Made by a program: the position numbers and the translations under genes. Under the pieces are notes generated by a model. It worked only from the letters and a program-made list of their open reading frames with translations, was not told the DNA's origin and searched no databases. This document shows positions 9,602 to 17,830 of a DNA stretch of 64,000 bases, one piece after another. Numbering within the stretch: position 1 is the stretch's first letter; each line of letters begins with the position of its first letter. Source of the DNA: Desulfurobacterium pacificum (GTDB taxonomy: Bacteria > Aquificota > Aquificia > Desulfurobacteriales > Desulfurobacteriaceae); NCBI RefSeq assembly GCF_900182835.1, contig NZ_FXUB01000003.1:151928-215927 (forward strand). Reading direction: 5' to 3'.

Positions 9602-10578
9602 GAGCGGAAGATATCCTCTTTTCTATACCCTTCCCCGTTGTTATTACCGACGGGGAGGGGAAAATCCTCCACGCCAACCAAAAGTTTGAAACGTTCGTTA
9701 ACCGTTCCATAAAGTACCTTCAGGGTAAACCGCTATATTCCTTTTTCAAACATCAGGAAGACATAAAAAAGAAGATAGAGGAGTCTTACTCAAACTTAGT
9801 TGAAATCTTAGGATTTAAAACTGACGATTACTATCTGAACTTTGCACCTTTTTACGTTTCTTCCGTAGTAAAGGGAGTAATCGTTGTCGTTCAGCCCGTT
9901 GCGGAAAATCCGTTTGACGAGGATATTCTCCTTTTTCTGAAAGGGCTTTCTCACGAGATAAGGAATCCCCTCAGCGGCATTAAAGGAGCAGCTCGCCTCT
10001 TTCAAAAACTAAAGTGTTACGATGAAGAACTACTCAACGTTCTTATAGAAGAAACAGAGCGTATAGAAAGGCTCCTTAACAACGTAGTTAAAAGCTTTGA
10101 CTTTTCTTCCTTAAACTACGAACCTACCAACGTTCACAAAATAATTCAGAACGTTGTGAACCTTTTCAGGGAGCGTATAGAAACGGAAGATATAGAAGTA
10201 GTTTACCTTTTTGACCCTTCCCTGCCTGAAATTTCTGTTGACCCCGACAGGATAACTCAGGTTCTTATAAACTTTTTTAAGAACGCCCTTGAAGCTGTAG
10301 AAACTTCGGAGATTAAAAAGATTACCGTTGAAACCGGCTACGCCATTCACCCTTCCGGCTTTATTTTTATAAGATTAAAGGACACAGGCTGCGGTATGGA
10401 TGAGCAGGAGTTAAAGCAGTTTTTCGTTCCGTTCTTTACGACCAAAGAGAAGGGAAGCGGTTTGGGAACGTTTATCGCTTCGGAGATAGTGAAAAAACAC
10501 GGCGGCGAAGTGAAAGTGAAAAGTGAGAAAGGTAAAGGGACGGAAGTAACAATCTACCTGCCGATGAAGGGGTATTGA
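9598..10578 (+). CDS. NtrB-like PAS-domain sensor histidine kinase
   Basis: Soluble kinase: PAS-like domain (residues ~5-110), dimerisation/phosphoacceptor helix with His119 in LSHEIRNPLSGIKGA, and an HATPase_c domain (N-box LINFFKNALEA, G1 DTGCGMDEQ, G2 GSGLGTFIASEIV). No membrane segment, so it senses a cytoplasmic signal. TTG start overlapping the upstream TGA, with GGAGG about 12 nt before. Its partner regulator follows with a 1-nt overlap. Architecture resembles NtrB/GlnL, but no glnA or amtB gene is adjacent, so a nitrogen role is only one option. Confidence 0.9.
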   Translation: MRAEDILFSIPFPVVITDGEGKILHANQKFETFVNRSIKYLQGKPLYSFFKHQEDIKKKIEESYSNLVEILGFKTDDYYLNFAPFYVSSVVKGVIVVVQPVAENPFDEDILLFLKGLSHEIRNPLSGIKGAARLFQKLKCYDEELLNVLIEETERIERLLNNVVKSFDFSSLNYEPTNVHKIIQNVVNLFRERIETEDIEVVYLFDPSLPEISVDPDRITQVLINFFKNALEAVETSEIKKITVETGYAIHPSGFIFIRLKDTGCGMDEQELKQFFVPFFTTKEKGSGLGTFIASEIVKKHGGEVKVKSEKGKGTEVTIYLPMKGY

Positions 10579-11942
10579 TGGCAAAGATTTTGGTTGCAGA
10601 CGATGAGAAGAGTATAAGGATTGTTCTGAGAAAATTCCTTACCTCTCAGGGACACGAAGTAGTTGAGGCTTCTAACGGTGAAGAAGCTCTTTCCATTTTA
10701 AAGTCCGGAAACGTTGACCTTGCGTTTGTTGACGTTAAGATGCCCGGAAAGAGCGGTATAGAGATTTTGGATGAGGTGAAAGACGTTCCAATCGTTATCG
10801 TTACGGCTTACGGAACGATGGACTTTACCATTTCCGCTATGGAAAAGGGAGCTGTTGATTACATAACGAAACCTTTTTCCTTTGAGGATATAGAGACGGT
10901 TCTCAAAAAGGTTCTCTCTGTGCCTTCTCAAGAGGTAGAGGAGGAAAAACCCATAGAGGATGAGATAGTTGGAACAAGCAGAAAGATGCAGGAAGTTTTC
11001 AAACTTATAGGTAGGGTAGCCAAAAGCGATATAACCGTTTTAATAACCGGAGAGAGCGGAACGGGAAAAGAGCTTGTTGCTAAAGCGATTCACAGGTACT
11101 CCCACAGAAAGGATAAGCCATTTATTGCCGTTAACTGCGCAGCTTTGCCTCCAAACTTACTGGAAGCAGAACTGTTCGGTTATGAAAAAGGAGCTTTTAC
11201 GGGAGCTACTTCCACAAAGAAAGGACTCTTTGAGCAGGCAGACGGCGGAACGCTGTTTTTAGACGAGATTGGAGAGCTTGCACCAGAACTCCAGGCAAAA
11301 CTTTTAAGGGTTTTGCAGGAAAAGGAGATAAGAAGAGTAGGGGGAAGCAAAAACATAAAAGTTGACGTCAGGATAGTCGCTGCTACGAACCGCAATTTAG
11401 AAGAAGAGGTAAAGAAGGGTAAGTTTAGAGAGGATTTGTTTTTCAGGCTTAACGTTGTTAACGTTGAAATCCCGCCGTTGAGAGAAAGGAGGGAGGATAT
11501 TATTCCCCTTGCCCTTCACTTTATAAAGAAGTTTGCCAGAGAGTTCAAGCTTCCAGTAAAGGAACTTACGCCAGAAGCGGTAGAGTGGCTTGTTAACTAC
11601 GATTTTCCGGGAAACGTAAGAGAACTTGAAAATATGATTTTGAGAGCTATGGTTGTCTCTCCCGTTGACGTTATAGACGTTTCCGACCTGAAACCTTCTG
11701 CCGTTATGCCGTCTTCTCCTTCTTTTGAAGAGGCGATACGTAACTTTGTCGTTGATATCTTCACCGTTGAACAAAAGGAGAAGAACAACCTTTACGACCT
11801 TGTTGTTAAAGCTGCTGAAAGGATTTTAATCTCGGAAGTGTTAAAGTTCTGTAACTTCAATCAGGTTAAAGCGGCGAAAGTTTTAGGTATTCATAGGAAC
11901 ACTTTGAGAAAGAAGATAAAAGAGTTGGGGATAGGGAAGTAA
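10578..11942 (+). CDS. NtrC-family sigma-54-dependent response regulator
   Basis: Receiver domain with phospho-acceptor Asp52 (FVDVKMPG), Thr76 and Lys98. AAA+ domain with Walker A GESGTGKE, the sigma-54 contact loop GAFTGA, Walker B GGTLFLDEIGEL and a downstream arginine finger. C-terminal Fis-type HTH (NQVKAAKVLGIHRNTLRKKI). 454 aa. ATG 10578 overlaps the kinase stop codon by 1 nt (TGATG) and is preferred over TTG 10575. It activates RpoN promoters elsewhere; I found no convincing -24/-12 site in this window. Confidence 0.94.
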   Translation: MAKILVADDEKSIRIVLRKFLTSQGHEVVEASNGEEALSILKSGNVDLAFVDVKMPGKSGIEILDEVKDVPIVIVTAYGTMDFTISAMEKGAVDYITKPFSFEDIETVLKKVLSVPSQEVEEEKPIEDEIVGTSRKMQEVFKLIGRVAKSDITVLITGESGTGKELVAKAIHRYSHRKDKPFIAVNCAALPPNLLEAELFGYEKGAFTGATSTKKGLFEQADGGTLFLDEIGELAPELQAKLLRVLQEKEIRRVGGSKNIKVDVRIVAATNRNLEEEVKKGKFREDLFFRLNVVNVEIPPLRERREDIIPLALHFIKKFAREFKLPVKELTPEAVEWLVNYDFPGNVRELENMILRAMVVSPVDVIDVSDLKPSAVMPSSPSFEEAIRNFVVDIFTVEQKEKNNLYDLVVKAAERILISEVLKFCNFNQVKAAKVLGIHRNTLRKKIKELGIGK

Positions 11943-11965
11943 CAGTTTTTCTTATCTTCCCATAA

Positions 11966-11979
11966 TTGATTTTTATCAA
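11966..11979. promoter_or_regulatory. FNR/CRP-type operator (perfect TTGAT-N4-ATCAA)
   Basis: TTGAT TTTT ATCAA matches the FNR consensus exactly, within the longer palindrome ATTGATttttATCAAT (11965-11980). Its centre (11972.5) is about 42-47 bp upstream of the start expected from the -10 candidates TATTGT (12003-12008) or TAAAAT (12008-12013). That is the class II activator position. The target would be the ferredoxin gene at 12045. Confidence 0.6.
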
Positions 11980-12044
11980 TGCTAATTGCCTAATCTTGTA
12001 GATATTGTAAAATTGTTAATAAGGAAGTAGTTGAATTTGCTTAA

Positions 12045-12734
12045 ATGGAAGGTGTTATGAAGGAAGGGGATTTCGCAGAAAAGAAAAGTTTAATTCTCTG
12101 TCAGGACGGTTCTCCTTTTATTCCTTACTATCCTGCCGGAATCAATACCGATAAGTGTACAGGGTGCGGTGAGTGTGTGAAGGTCTGTCCGCAGAACTGC
12201 ATTGAACTTAAAGAGCAGAACGGTAAGTTGGTAGCTGTCATCGTTGATATGGAGTCCTGTATAGGCGACGGTATGTGCAGGCTTGTCTGCCCGGAAGATG
12301 CCTTTACCTGAGGCGTTTCCTGCTCCGGTTCGGGGAAGGTAGAGCTTTCAGAAGAGAATATCCTTTGCGATGAGAACGGCAACTACGCTTACCTTACTTT
12401 TGGCGGTAAACTTTACACCCCTGCTTATCTTCAGAATATTGATAGGAATTTGTGCGAGAACTGCGAGAAGTGTCTTGAAATGTGCGAAACGAGAGGACTT
12501 GATGAGGAGGGAAACGTAATTCCGGAGTTACCTGAGGTCTGCAACGGTTGTGGACATTGCGTTAACGTTTGCCCTGCAAAAGGTATAGAGGCTAAGCCCA
12601 TAAGCATTAAAGAGATGATAGAACGGTTCAGACGCTGGAAAAAGTCTCAATCGCATATAGACAGCGTTATATTGAGCTTACTTGAAATTTCTTCAAGCGG
12701 TGCGCTTCTTTTCAGCATGTTCGCTGCTTCGTGA
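12045..12734 (+). CDS. Polyferredoxin-type 4Fe-4S protein, candidate selenoprotein (in-frame UGA at codon 89)
   Basis: One frame runs from 12045 to 12734, broken only by TGA at 12309-12311; the 46 codons after it stay open into a second cysteine-rich half. Cluster motifs: C38-x2-C-x2-C-x3-C48P; a modified C72-x5-C78-x3-C82P (CIGDGMC, Asp where a Cys is usual); then, after the UGA, C137-x2-C-x2-C-x3-C147 and C166-x2-C-x2-C-x3-C176P. The UGA gives the local motif T-U-GVSC. A hairpin follows it (see 12309-12345), and selB is present at 47.5-49.4 kb. I therefore read this as a ~229-aa selenoprotein, probably an electron carrier. ATG 12057 is an alternative start. A true nonsense mutation or a sequencing error is less likely but possible. 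Its 3' end overlaps the convergent gene by 88 nt. Confidence 0.75.
12309..12345 (+). promoter_or_regulatory. Candidate bacterial SECIS element directly after UGA
   Basis: After UGA, the RNA can fold 12313-12345. The upper stem is CUCCG (12323-12327) with CGGGG (12331-12335), closed by loop GUU. The lower stem is CCU (12319-12321) with AGG (12337-12339), and further pairs G-C, C-G, U-G and U-A lie below, broken by single mismatches. The apical GU lies about 17 nt after UGA, within the usual bacterial SECIS window, and resembles the GGUC tip of E. coli fdhF. The fold was made by eye. Confidence 0.6.
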
Positions 12735-13471
12735 AGCGTTATTGGTCGTTTGGGGTTTAAGGATAGGTGGAGACAACGGGGAGCTTCTATAAAGTTTGAT
12801 AAGGGAATGAGTACTGAGGGCGGTAGTTTCCCCTGCAGTGAAGATATGAGCTGCTTTTTGAACGTTCTTACGTCTTCCCCTGCTAATTCGGCTTGCTTTC
12901 TTAAAAAGCCTTTTACTAATCCTTGGTCTCTATAGGTAAGTTCTAACTTTTTAAGTTTTAGGCGCGATGGTGTAGAAAGGTTCCCCTGTAGTTGAACGCC
13001 CAAGTTAATACTTCCTAAGTCTTTACCTTCTGCAGATAGGGATAGATTAACGTTATTTCCTGATATCAGGTAGATAATCGCAGCGTTTATTTTTACTTTG
13101 TTTCTATGGTAATCGGTGAGTGAGAGCATTTCTTTCATATAGGGGAGGTTTGAGGAAAGAGTTGCATCAGCTATAGATACGGAGAGTGAGGGGGGGATTT
13201 TGGAAACGCTGAAAGGTAGGTCAATTTTAATTTTTCCTATCTCTGCCGAGTAGTTCTGGTAGGAGAATTTAAGGTCGTCTATCGTAATTTCGTTCTTTAT
13301 CAGTGAGTAATTGATTTTTTTGTAGGAAACGCTTCCGGGGAATTTGTCTAAGGCGTGGTTTACTTTGTTCTGGATTTCGTACTTTATCAGCGTTTGGAGG
13401 GCGAAGTAGGAAGATATTAAAGCTCCTGCAAAGAGCAGGAGCGTGATTATTAGCCTTTCTTTTTTACTCAT
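12647..13471 (-). CDS. Membrane-anchored AsmA-like / DUF-type envelope protein
   Basis: 274 aa. One N-terminal membrane helix (residues ~7-27) and a large beta-rich extracytoplasmic part (repeated patterns such as INYSLIKNEITIDDLKFSY and NVNLSLSAEGKDLGSINLGV). This resembles AsmA/DUF748-type lipid-handling proteins, but I am not certain of the family. ATG overlaps the hemE stop codon by 4 nt, so it is last in the prfA-hemE operon. Its end overlaps the ferredoxin gene tail to tail. Confidence 0.75.
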   Translation of the reverse strand: MSKKERLIITLLLFAGALISSYFALQTLIKYEIQNKVNHALDKFPGSVSYKKINYSLIKNEITIDDLKFSYQNYSAEIGKIKIDLPFSVSKIPPSLSVSIADATLSSNLPYMKEMLSLTDYHRNKVKINAAIIYLISGNNVNLSLSAEGKDLGSINLGVQLQGNLSTPSRLKLKKLELTYRDQGLVKGFLRKQAELAGEDVRTFKKQLISSLQGKLPPSVLIPLSNFIEAPRCLHLSLNPKRPITLHEAANMLKRSAPLEEISSKLNITLSICD

Positions 13472-14517
13472 TGTTCTCTTAGTTCTCTGCTGATTTTGTG
13501 GACTGTGTCAACTAAGAATTTAGCCTTTTTAGGGTCTGTTGGGGGCAGGATGCCGTGTCCTAAGTTGAAGATATGTCCGCGCGCCTTTTGGGCGGAGGTG
13601 AGGATTTTTCTTACCTGCTTTTCAATTAATTCCTCACTGGCAAACAGCATTACCGGGTCAAGGTTGCCCTGTATAGATTTATCAATTATCTGAAGAGCTT
13701 TGTCTATTTCTGTTTTCCAGTCAAGCCCTATTACATCAACGTTAAGCCTGTTGTTTACCTCTAACAGGTGTCCTGCGTTTACTCCAAAGTGAATTATCGG
13801 CGTCTCCGGGTGTCTTTTCTTTAGTTCGTTTACGATTTTTTCCGTATATGAAAAAACATATCTTTCGTAGTCGTCTCTGGACAGCACACCTATCCATGAG
13901 TCAAAAATCTGGACTAAGTCAACGCCTGCTTTTATCTGAGCGGATAAGTACTCTATCACTGTTTGAGTTAACTTTGTCATTAAAGTATTCCATAGCTTCT
14001 CATCGTTCCACATGGTTGATTTTGCAGCTATGTAGTTCTTTGAGCTTCCGCCTTCCAATATGTAGCTTGCCAGGGTGAACGGCGCGCCGGAAAAACCGAT
14101 TAGCGGTCTGTCTGTTAACTTTTCTTTTATTAATTGAATGGTTTCTAATACGTAGGGTAGGTCTTTTTCAGGTTCGGGGATTTTTAGTCTTTGAGCGTCT
14201 TCTACAGTTTCTACTTTTGGTTCTAAAACTGGTCCTTTACCTTCAACGAAAGAAACGTTTATTCCCATCTTTTCGACGGGAACTAAGATATCGGAAAAGA
14301 GAATAGCAGCGTCAACGCCGATTTCATCTATCGGAATAAGCGTTACCTCGGCGGCTAACTCAGGATTTTTGCACAAATCCATAAAGCTTCCTGCTTTCTC
14401 TCTGATTTTTCTATAACGTTCTGAGTACCTTCCAGCCTGCCTCATTATCCATATAGGCGTGTATTCAGTTTTTTCTCCTCTTGCAGCTTTTAGAATTGGG
14501 TGGTTTTTTAAATCCAT
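13468..14517 (-). CDS. hemE: Uroporphyrinogen decarboxylase
   Basis: Converts uroporphyrinogen III to coproporphyrinogen III. Signatures: PIWIMRQAGRYSERY near the N-terminus and the substrate-pocket stretch GFSGAPFTLASYILEGG. I use ATG 14517 ([12 protein letters not shown]), which overlaps the upstream stop as TAATG and has GGGAG 7 nt before. A longer frame reading from 14565 lies inside the upstream gene and does not match the family. ~349 aa, normal. Confidence 0.95.
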   Translation of the reverse strand: MDLKNHPILKAARGEKTEYTPIWIMRQAGRYSERYRKIREKAGSFMDLCKNPELAAEVTLIPIDEIGVDAAILFSDILVPVEKMGINVSFVEGKGPVLEPKVETVEDAQRLKIPEPEKDLPYVLETIQLIKEKLTDRPLIGFSGAPFTLASYILEGGSSKNYIAAKSTMWNDEKLWNTLMTKLTQTVIEYLSAQIKAGVDLVQIFDSWIGVLSRDDYERYVFSYTEKIVNELKKRHPETPIIHFGVNAGHLLEVNNRLNVDVIGLDWKTEIDKALQIIDKSIQGNLDPVMLFASEELIEKQVRKILTSAQKARGHIFNLGHGILPPTDPKKAKFLVDTVHKISRELREQ

Positions 14518-15614
14518 TACGCTTCTCCCTGCTGTTTTTTCATTCTTATTGGAACGTATCTGCATATGGGGTCTTCCTGCATATAATCACCGTATTCCCA
14601 GTATGCCCTTACTCTACAACCGTTGCATATCTTAACGTATTCGCAAACACCGCACCTTCCTTTGTATTCTTCAATTTTTCTCATGTCCTGCATGATTTTT
14701 GATTCAAACCACGCTTTATCGAATGGCACGTCAAAAACGTTTATATCGGATATCGGGAAGTAGCTGCAGGGTCTTAACCAGCCGTGGCAATCTATGTAGG
14801 CGATGGACTGCCCTGCTACACAACCTTTACCACCGCCCGTTCCGAATACCAAGTTGCGCCTTTTTAGGTCAAGTCCATCTCTTTTGGCGTTCTGGTTAAA
14901 GATTCTGTAATAGTGAGGGGCGCACGTTGGACGGACTAAGATTGTATTGTCGCCTTTCAGAATTAGCTCTTTTTCCAACTCGTAGTGCCAGTTTAGCCAG
15001 TATTCTGCTTCTTCTGCATTTAAGAGTTCTGCGTTTGCTTCTTCTCCCCTTCCAACGGGAAGAACGATAAACATATACCAGGCTTTAGCTCCTAACTCTC
15101 TTGCTTTTTTGTAAACGTTGGGGATGTCAAAGGCGTTTCGCTTTGTGAAAGAAGAGTTTATAAGAAACGGAATGTCGTACTTTTTGAAGAGTTCAATGGC
15201 GTTCATTACGCCTTCAAACGCACCGGGTTGCTTCCTGAAATCATCGTGTATTTCGGGTGTTGAGCCATCAAGAGAAAGGGATACCATTCTTATTCCGGTT
15301 CTTTTCATCTCTTTGCAAACTTCGTCGTCAACTAACGTTCCGTTTGTTGCCATGCACATTCTAAAGCCTTTTTCCGTTCCGTAGGCTGCTAAATCCCATA
15401 CATCGTCTCTTAAAAGGGGTTCGCCGCCTGTCAGGACGATTGTTGGTTTGGCGATTTTCTCTATGTCATCCATCAACTTTTTTCCATCTTCAAGTGAAAA
15501 ATCACCCTGTTCCGATTCCATCGTTGAAGCGGAACGGCAGTGGATGCAGTTTAAATTGCACCTTCTCGTTATCTCCCAGGCTATCCATTTGGGCAGAAAT
15601 TCATTCTTTTCCAT
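14517..15614 (-). CDS. Radical SAM/SPASM protein, NirJ/AhbC/AhbD-like (heme biosynthesis)
   Basis: 365 aa. The radical SAM cluster motif CNLNCIHC (C-x3-C-x2-C, residues ~19-26) is followed by TGGEPLLR. The C-terminal SPASM-type region has [22 protein letters not shown] and a late Cys (DPICRY). This layout is typical of the NirJ/AhbC/AhbD enzymes that modify heme side chains. Coupling to hemE (1-nt overlap) supports a tetrapyrrole role. If AhbD-like, it would decarboxylate Fe-coproporphyrin III to heme. A peptide-maturase function is the main alternative. Confidence 0.8.
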   Translation of the reverse strand: MEKNEFLPKWIAWEITRRCNLNCIHCRSASTMESEQGDFSLEDGKKLMDDIEKIAKPTIVLTGGEPLLRDDVWDLAAYGTEKGFRMCMATNGTLVDDEVCKEMKRTGIRMVSLSLDGSTPEIHDDFRKQPGAFEGVMNAIELFKKYDIPFLINSSFTKRNAFDIPNVYKKARELGAKAWYMFIVLPVGRGEEANAELLNAEEAEYWLNWHYELEKELILKGDNTILVRPTCAPHYYRIFNQNAKRDGLDLKRRNLVFGTGGGKGCVAGQSIAYIDCHGWLRPCSYFPISDINVFDVPFDKAWFESKIMQDMRKIEEYKGRCGVCEYVKICNGCRVRAYWEYGDYMQEDPICRYVPIRMKKQQGEA

Positions 15615-15645
15615 AATGTTTCTCCTCTTTAAGAAATAAACGAAA

Positions 15646-16734
15646 TTATAAACTTTCTTTTGCTAAAGCTTCTACTTTCTTTTCCTGGTCGGCTGCTATC
15701 AGGGCGTCTACCATTTCGTCTATTTCTCCATCTAAGAATTCCTGCAGGTTATAGAGCGTGAGCTTTATTCGGTGGTCTGTTACCCTTCCTTCAGGGAAGT
15801 TGTAGGTTCTTATTTTCTCGCTTCTGTCTCCTGTTCCCACTTGAGAACGCCTTGCAGAGTCAAGTTTCTCTTTCTGTTCTTTTTCGTAAAGTTCTTTTAA
15901 CCTTGCCCTTAAGATTTTCATGGCTTTTATTCTGTTTTGAATCTGTGAGCGTTCGTTTGAGCAGGTTACAACTATTCCTGTTGGTATGTGTGTAATCCTT
16001 ACGGCAGAGTCGGTTGTGTTAACGTGCTGTCCGCCGGCACCGGAGGAGCGGTATGTGTCTATCTTTAAATCCTTTTCATCTATTTTTATATCAACTTCTT
16101 CAGCTTCTGGTAAGACTGCTACTGTTGCTGTTGAAGTGTGAATTCTTCCGCCTGATTCTGTTACGGGAATTCTCTGAACTCTGTGAACGCCCGATTCGTA
16201 TTTGAGACGGGAATACGCTCCCTTACCGGAAATCATTGCTATAACTTCTTTAATTCCGCCCAATCCTGTTTCATTTAGTGAAAGGATTTCTACTTTCCAG
16301 CCTTTTTTTTCTGCGTACCTTGAGTACATTCTGAAAAGGTCTTGAGCAAAAAGGGCTGCTTCTTCTCCTCCAGCACCTGCCCTGATTTCAAGGATTACGT
16401 TCTTCTCATCGTTGGGGTCTTTGGGTATTAGCAGTTTTTTTAGTTTGTTTTCTAACTTTTCTACTTTTTCTTCTAACTCTTTCTTTTCTTCTTTGGCTAA
16501 TTCGGCTAACTCTTCATCTCCGCTTTCTATGATTTCTATCGCTTCTTCTATCCCTTTTTTTGCTTTCTTATATTCCATGTACGTTTCGTAAATCGGTTGA
16601 AGCTCGCTATGTTCTTTGGCTAAGGTCTGAAACTTTTTCTGGTCGGCAATTATTTCAGGTTTTCCTAAATTTTCTTCTATTTCTTTGAATTTTTCTGCTA
16701 TTTTTTCTAAACGTTGTTCAATTCCTCTTTCCAT
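15646..16734 (-). CDS. prfA: Peptide chain release factor 1
   Basis: Terminates translation at UAA and UAG. The GGQ loop is intact ([20 protein letters not shown]), and the preceding recognition domain has the RF1-type region. RF1 does not read UGA, which matters for the UGA recoding seen at 12309. I use ATG 16734 ([11 protein letters not shown]), with AAGGAG 6 nt upstream; this gives 362 aa, normal for RF1. First gene of the operon leading to the radical SAM gene, hemE and the AsmA-like gene. Confidence 0.95.
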   Translation of the reverse strand: MERGIEQRLEKIAEKFKEIEENLGKPEIIADQKKFQTLAKEHSELQPIYETYMEYKKAKKGIEEAIEIIESGDEELAELAKEEKKELEEKVEKLENKLKKLLIPKDPNDEKNVILEIRAGAGGEEAALFAQDLFRMYSRYAEKKGWKVEILSLNETGLGGIKEVIAMISGKGAYSRLKYESGVHRVQRIPVTESGGRIHTSTATVAVLPEAEEVDIKIDEKDLKIDTYRSSGAGGQHVNTTDSAVRITHIPTGIVVTCSNERSQIQNRIKAMKILRARLKELYEKEQKEKLDSARRSQVGTGDRSEKIRTYNFPEGRVTDHRIKLTLYNLQEFLDGEIDEMVDALIAADQEKKVEALAKESL

Positions 16735-16807
16735 CCTTTTCTCCTTGGTGGATTTTTCTGTCAATATAGATAGTCAAATTTTATCTGTTAACAAGCGGGA
16801 ATGTTGC

Positions 16808-16813
16808 TATAAT
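16808..16813 (+). promoter_or_regulatory. -10 element (TATAAT) for the Cys-rich lipoprotein gene
   Basis: A perfect TATAAT lies 36 bp before the GTG start. A -35 is weak (TGTTAA, 16786-16791, 16-bp spacer). It is divergent from prfA. Confidence 0.45.
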
Positions 16814-16843
16814 CCTGTTTAGTTAGTTTTTAGGAGGTTTATA

Positions 16844-17434
16844 GTGAGAAAGTTGTTCGTTTTTGCGTTTGTTTTTCTTGCTTCCTGTGGAGGACCTGAG
16901 TTTGCCGTTAAGTATAAGTACGTTCCGCCTGCAGACAATAGAGTTTGCCTTGAAACTTGCGATAAAAAGTTTAACGCTTGCGTTGAAAAGTGTAGTGAGA
17001 GAAGAGAAAGGTGTCTTGAGAAGGTCAGGAAAGAAGCAGAACAAATTTACAGAGAGCAGTTAAGAGAGTATTCTAAGCAGGTGGAGCTTTACAATAAGGA
17101 GATTAAAAACTATCAGAATGAGCTTTTGAGCTGGAACGATAAGTTTACAAAGCTTTACAAGGATTATAGATACTTTGATGCCGTTTGCAGAAGAACGAAA
17201 GATTACGTTGCCTGTAACAGGAGAGATGAACTGAGAGAACTTTTAGAAGACTTAAACGATGAAAAACCGAAAAAGCCTGTAAAACCTGAAGCTCCTTCTT
17301 TTGAAAGGATACTTGCAAGGCTGCAGGCGTCATGTAACGTTGATTGCGGTTGCAAGGATATTTACGATGCTTGCTTTACTTCCTGCGGTGGCAAGTTGAT
17401 TCCTTATAAGTTTTGTGTGAAAAACTGTAAATAG
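16844..17434 (+). CDS. Cysteine-rich lipoprotein with twin CX3C motifs
   Basis: 196 aa, unknown family. The lipobox FLASC (Cys15) marks an envelope lipoprotein. Right after it comes C-x3-C-x6-C-x3-C-x6-C (CLETC, CVEKC), then a long charged coiled-coil stretch, then a second Cys group ending CNVDCGC, ACFTSC, FCVKNC. The spacing suggests disulfide-linked helical hairpins. GTG start with AGGAGG upstream. Four genes of the segment are on this strand (to 18774), so it may share a transcript with the thioesterase. Confidence 0.82.
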   Translation: MRKLFVFAFVFLASCGGPEFAVKYKYVPPADNRVCLETCDKKFNACVEKCSERRERCLEKVRKEAEQIYREQLREYSKQVELYNKEIKNYQNELLSWNDKFTKLYKDYRYFDAVCRRTKDYVACNRRDELRELLEDLNDEKPKKPVKPEAPSFERILARLQASCNVDCGCKDIYDACFTSCGGKLIPYKFCVKNCK

Positions 17435-17443
17435 GAGGTTAAT

Positions 17444-17830
17444 TTGGAAATAAAAACTCACGAGAAAATAGACAAGCGTTTGTGCGGAGAACCTGTAAAG
17501 TTGGAGGAGGGGAGAGCAGAGGTTAAGCTGAAAACCGTTCCTGAAATGGCTGCCGATGAAAAGGGATTGGTTCACGGCGGTTTTGTTTTCGGGCAGGCAG
17601 ATTACGCTGCAATGCTTGCCGTTAACCATCCAAACGTTGTTTTAGGGGCAGCTAACGTCAAGTTCTTGAAACCTGTTAAGGTAGGTGACATTTTGCTGGC
17701 AAAAGCGCAGGTAGTAAAAGAAGAAGGCAAGAAAAGGATTGTTGACGTTGTTGTTGAAAGGGACGGGGAAGCGGTTTTTGAAGGAGAATTTACCTGCTTT
17801 GTTCTACCTGTTCACGTTTTGGAGAGATGA
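17444..17830 (+). CDS. Hotdog-fold thioesterase, PaaI-like
   Basis: 128 aa. The hotdog signature GLVHGGFVFGQADYAAMLAV carries the conserved HGG; the strand AANVKFLKPVKVGDILLAKA follows. It should hydrolyse an acyl-CoA or similar thioester; the substrate cannot be read from sequence. TTG start at 17444 with TAGGAGG 5-11 nt before. It overlaps the next gene by 4 nt. Confidence 0.85.
   Translation: MEIKTHEKIDKRLCGEPVKLEEGRAEVKLKTVPEMAADEKGLVHGGFVFGQADYAAMLAVNHPNVVLGAANVKFLKPVKVGDILLAKAQVVKEEGKKRIVDVVVERDGEAVFEGEFTCFVLPVHVLER

Noticed and set aside
12450..12734. Separate ferredoxin gene starting at TTG 12450
   Set aside because: It is in the same frame as the upstream half with open reading in between. 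It starts in the middle of a cysteine motif and has no ribosome site.
14518..14565. Extended N-terminus of hemE
   Set aside because: The extra residues are the out-of-frame end of the radical SAM gene; the family start matches ATG 14517.
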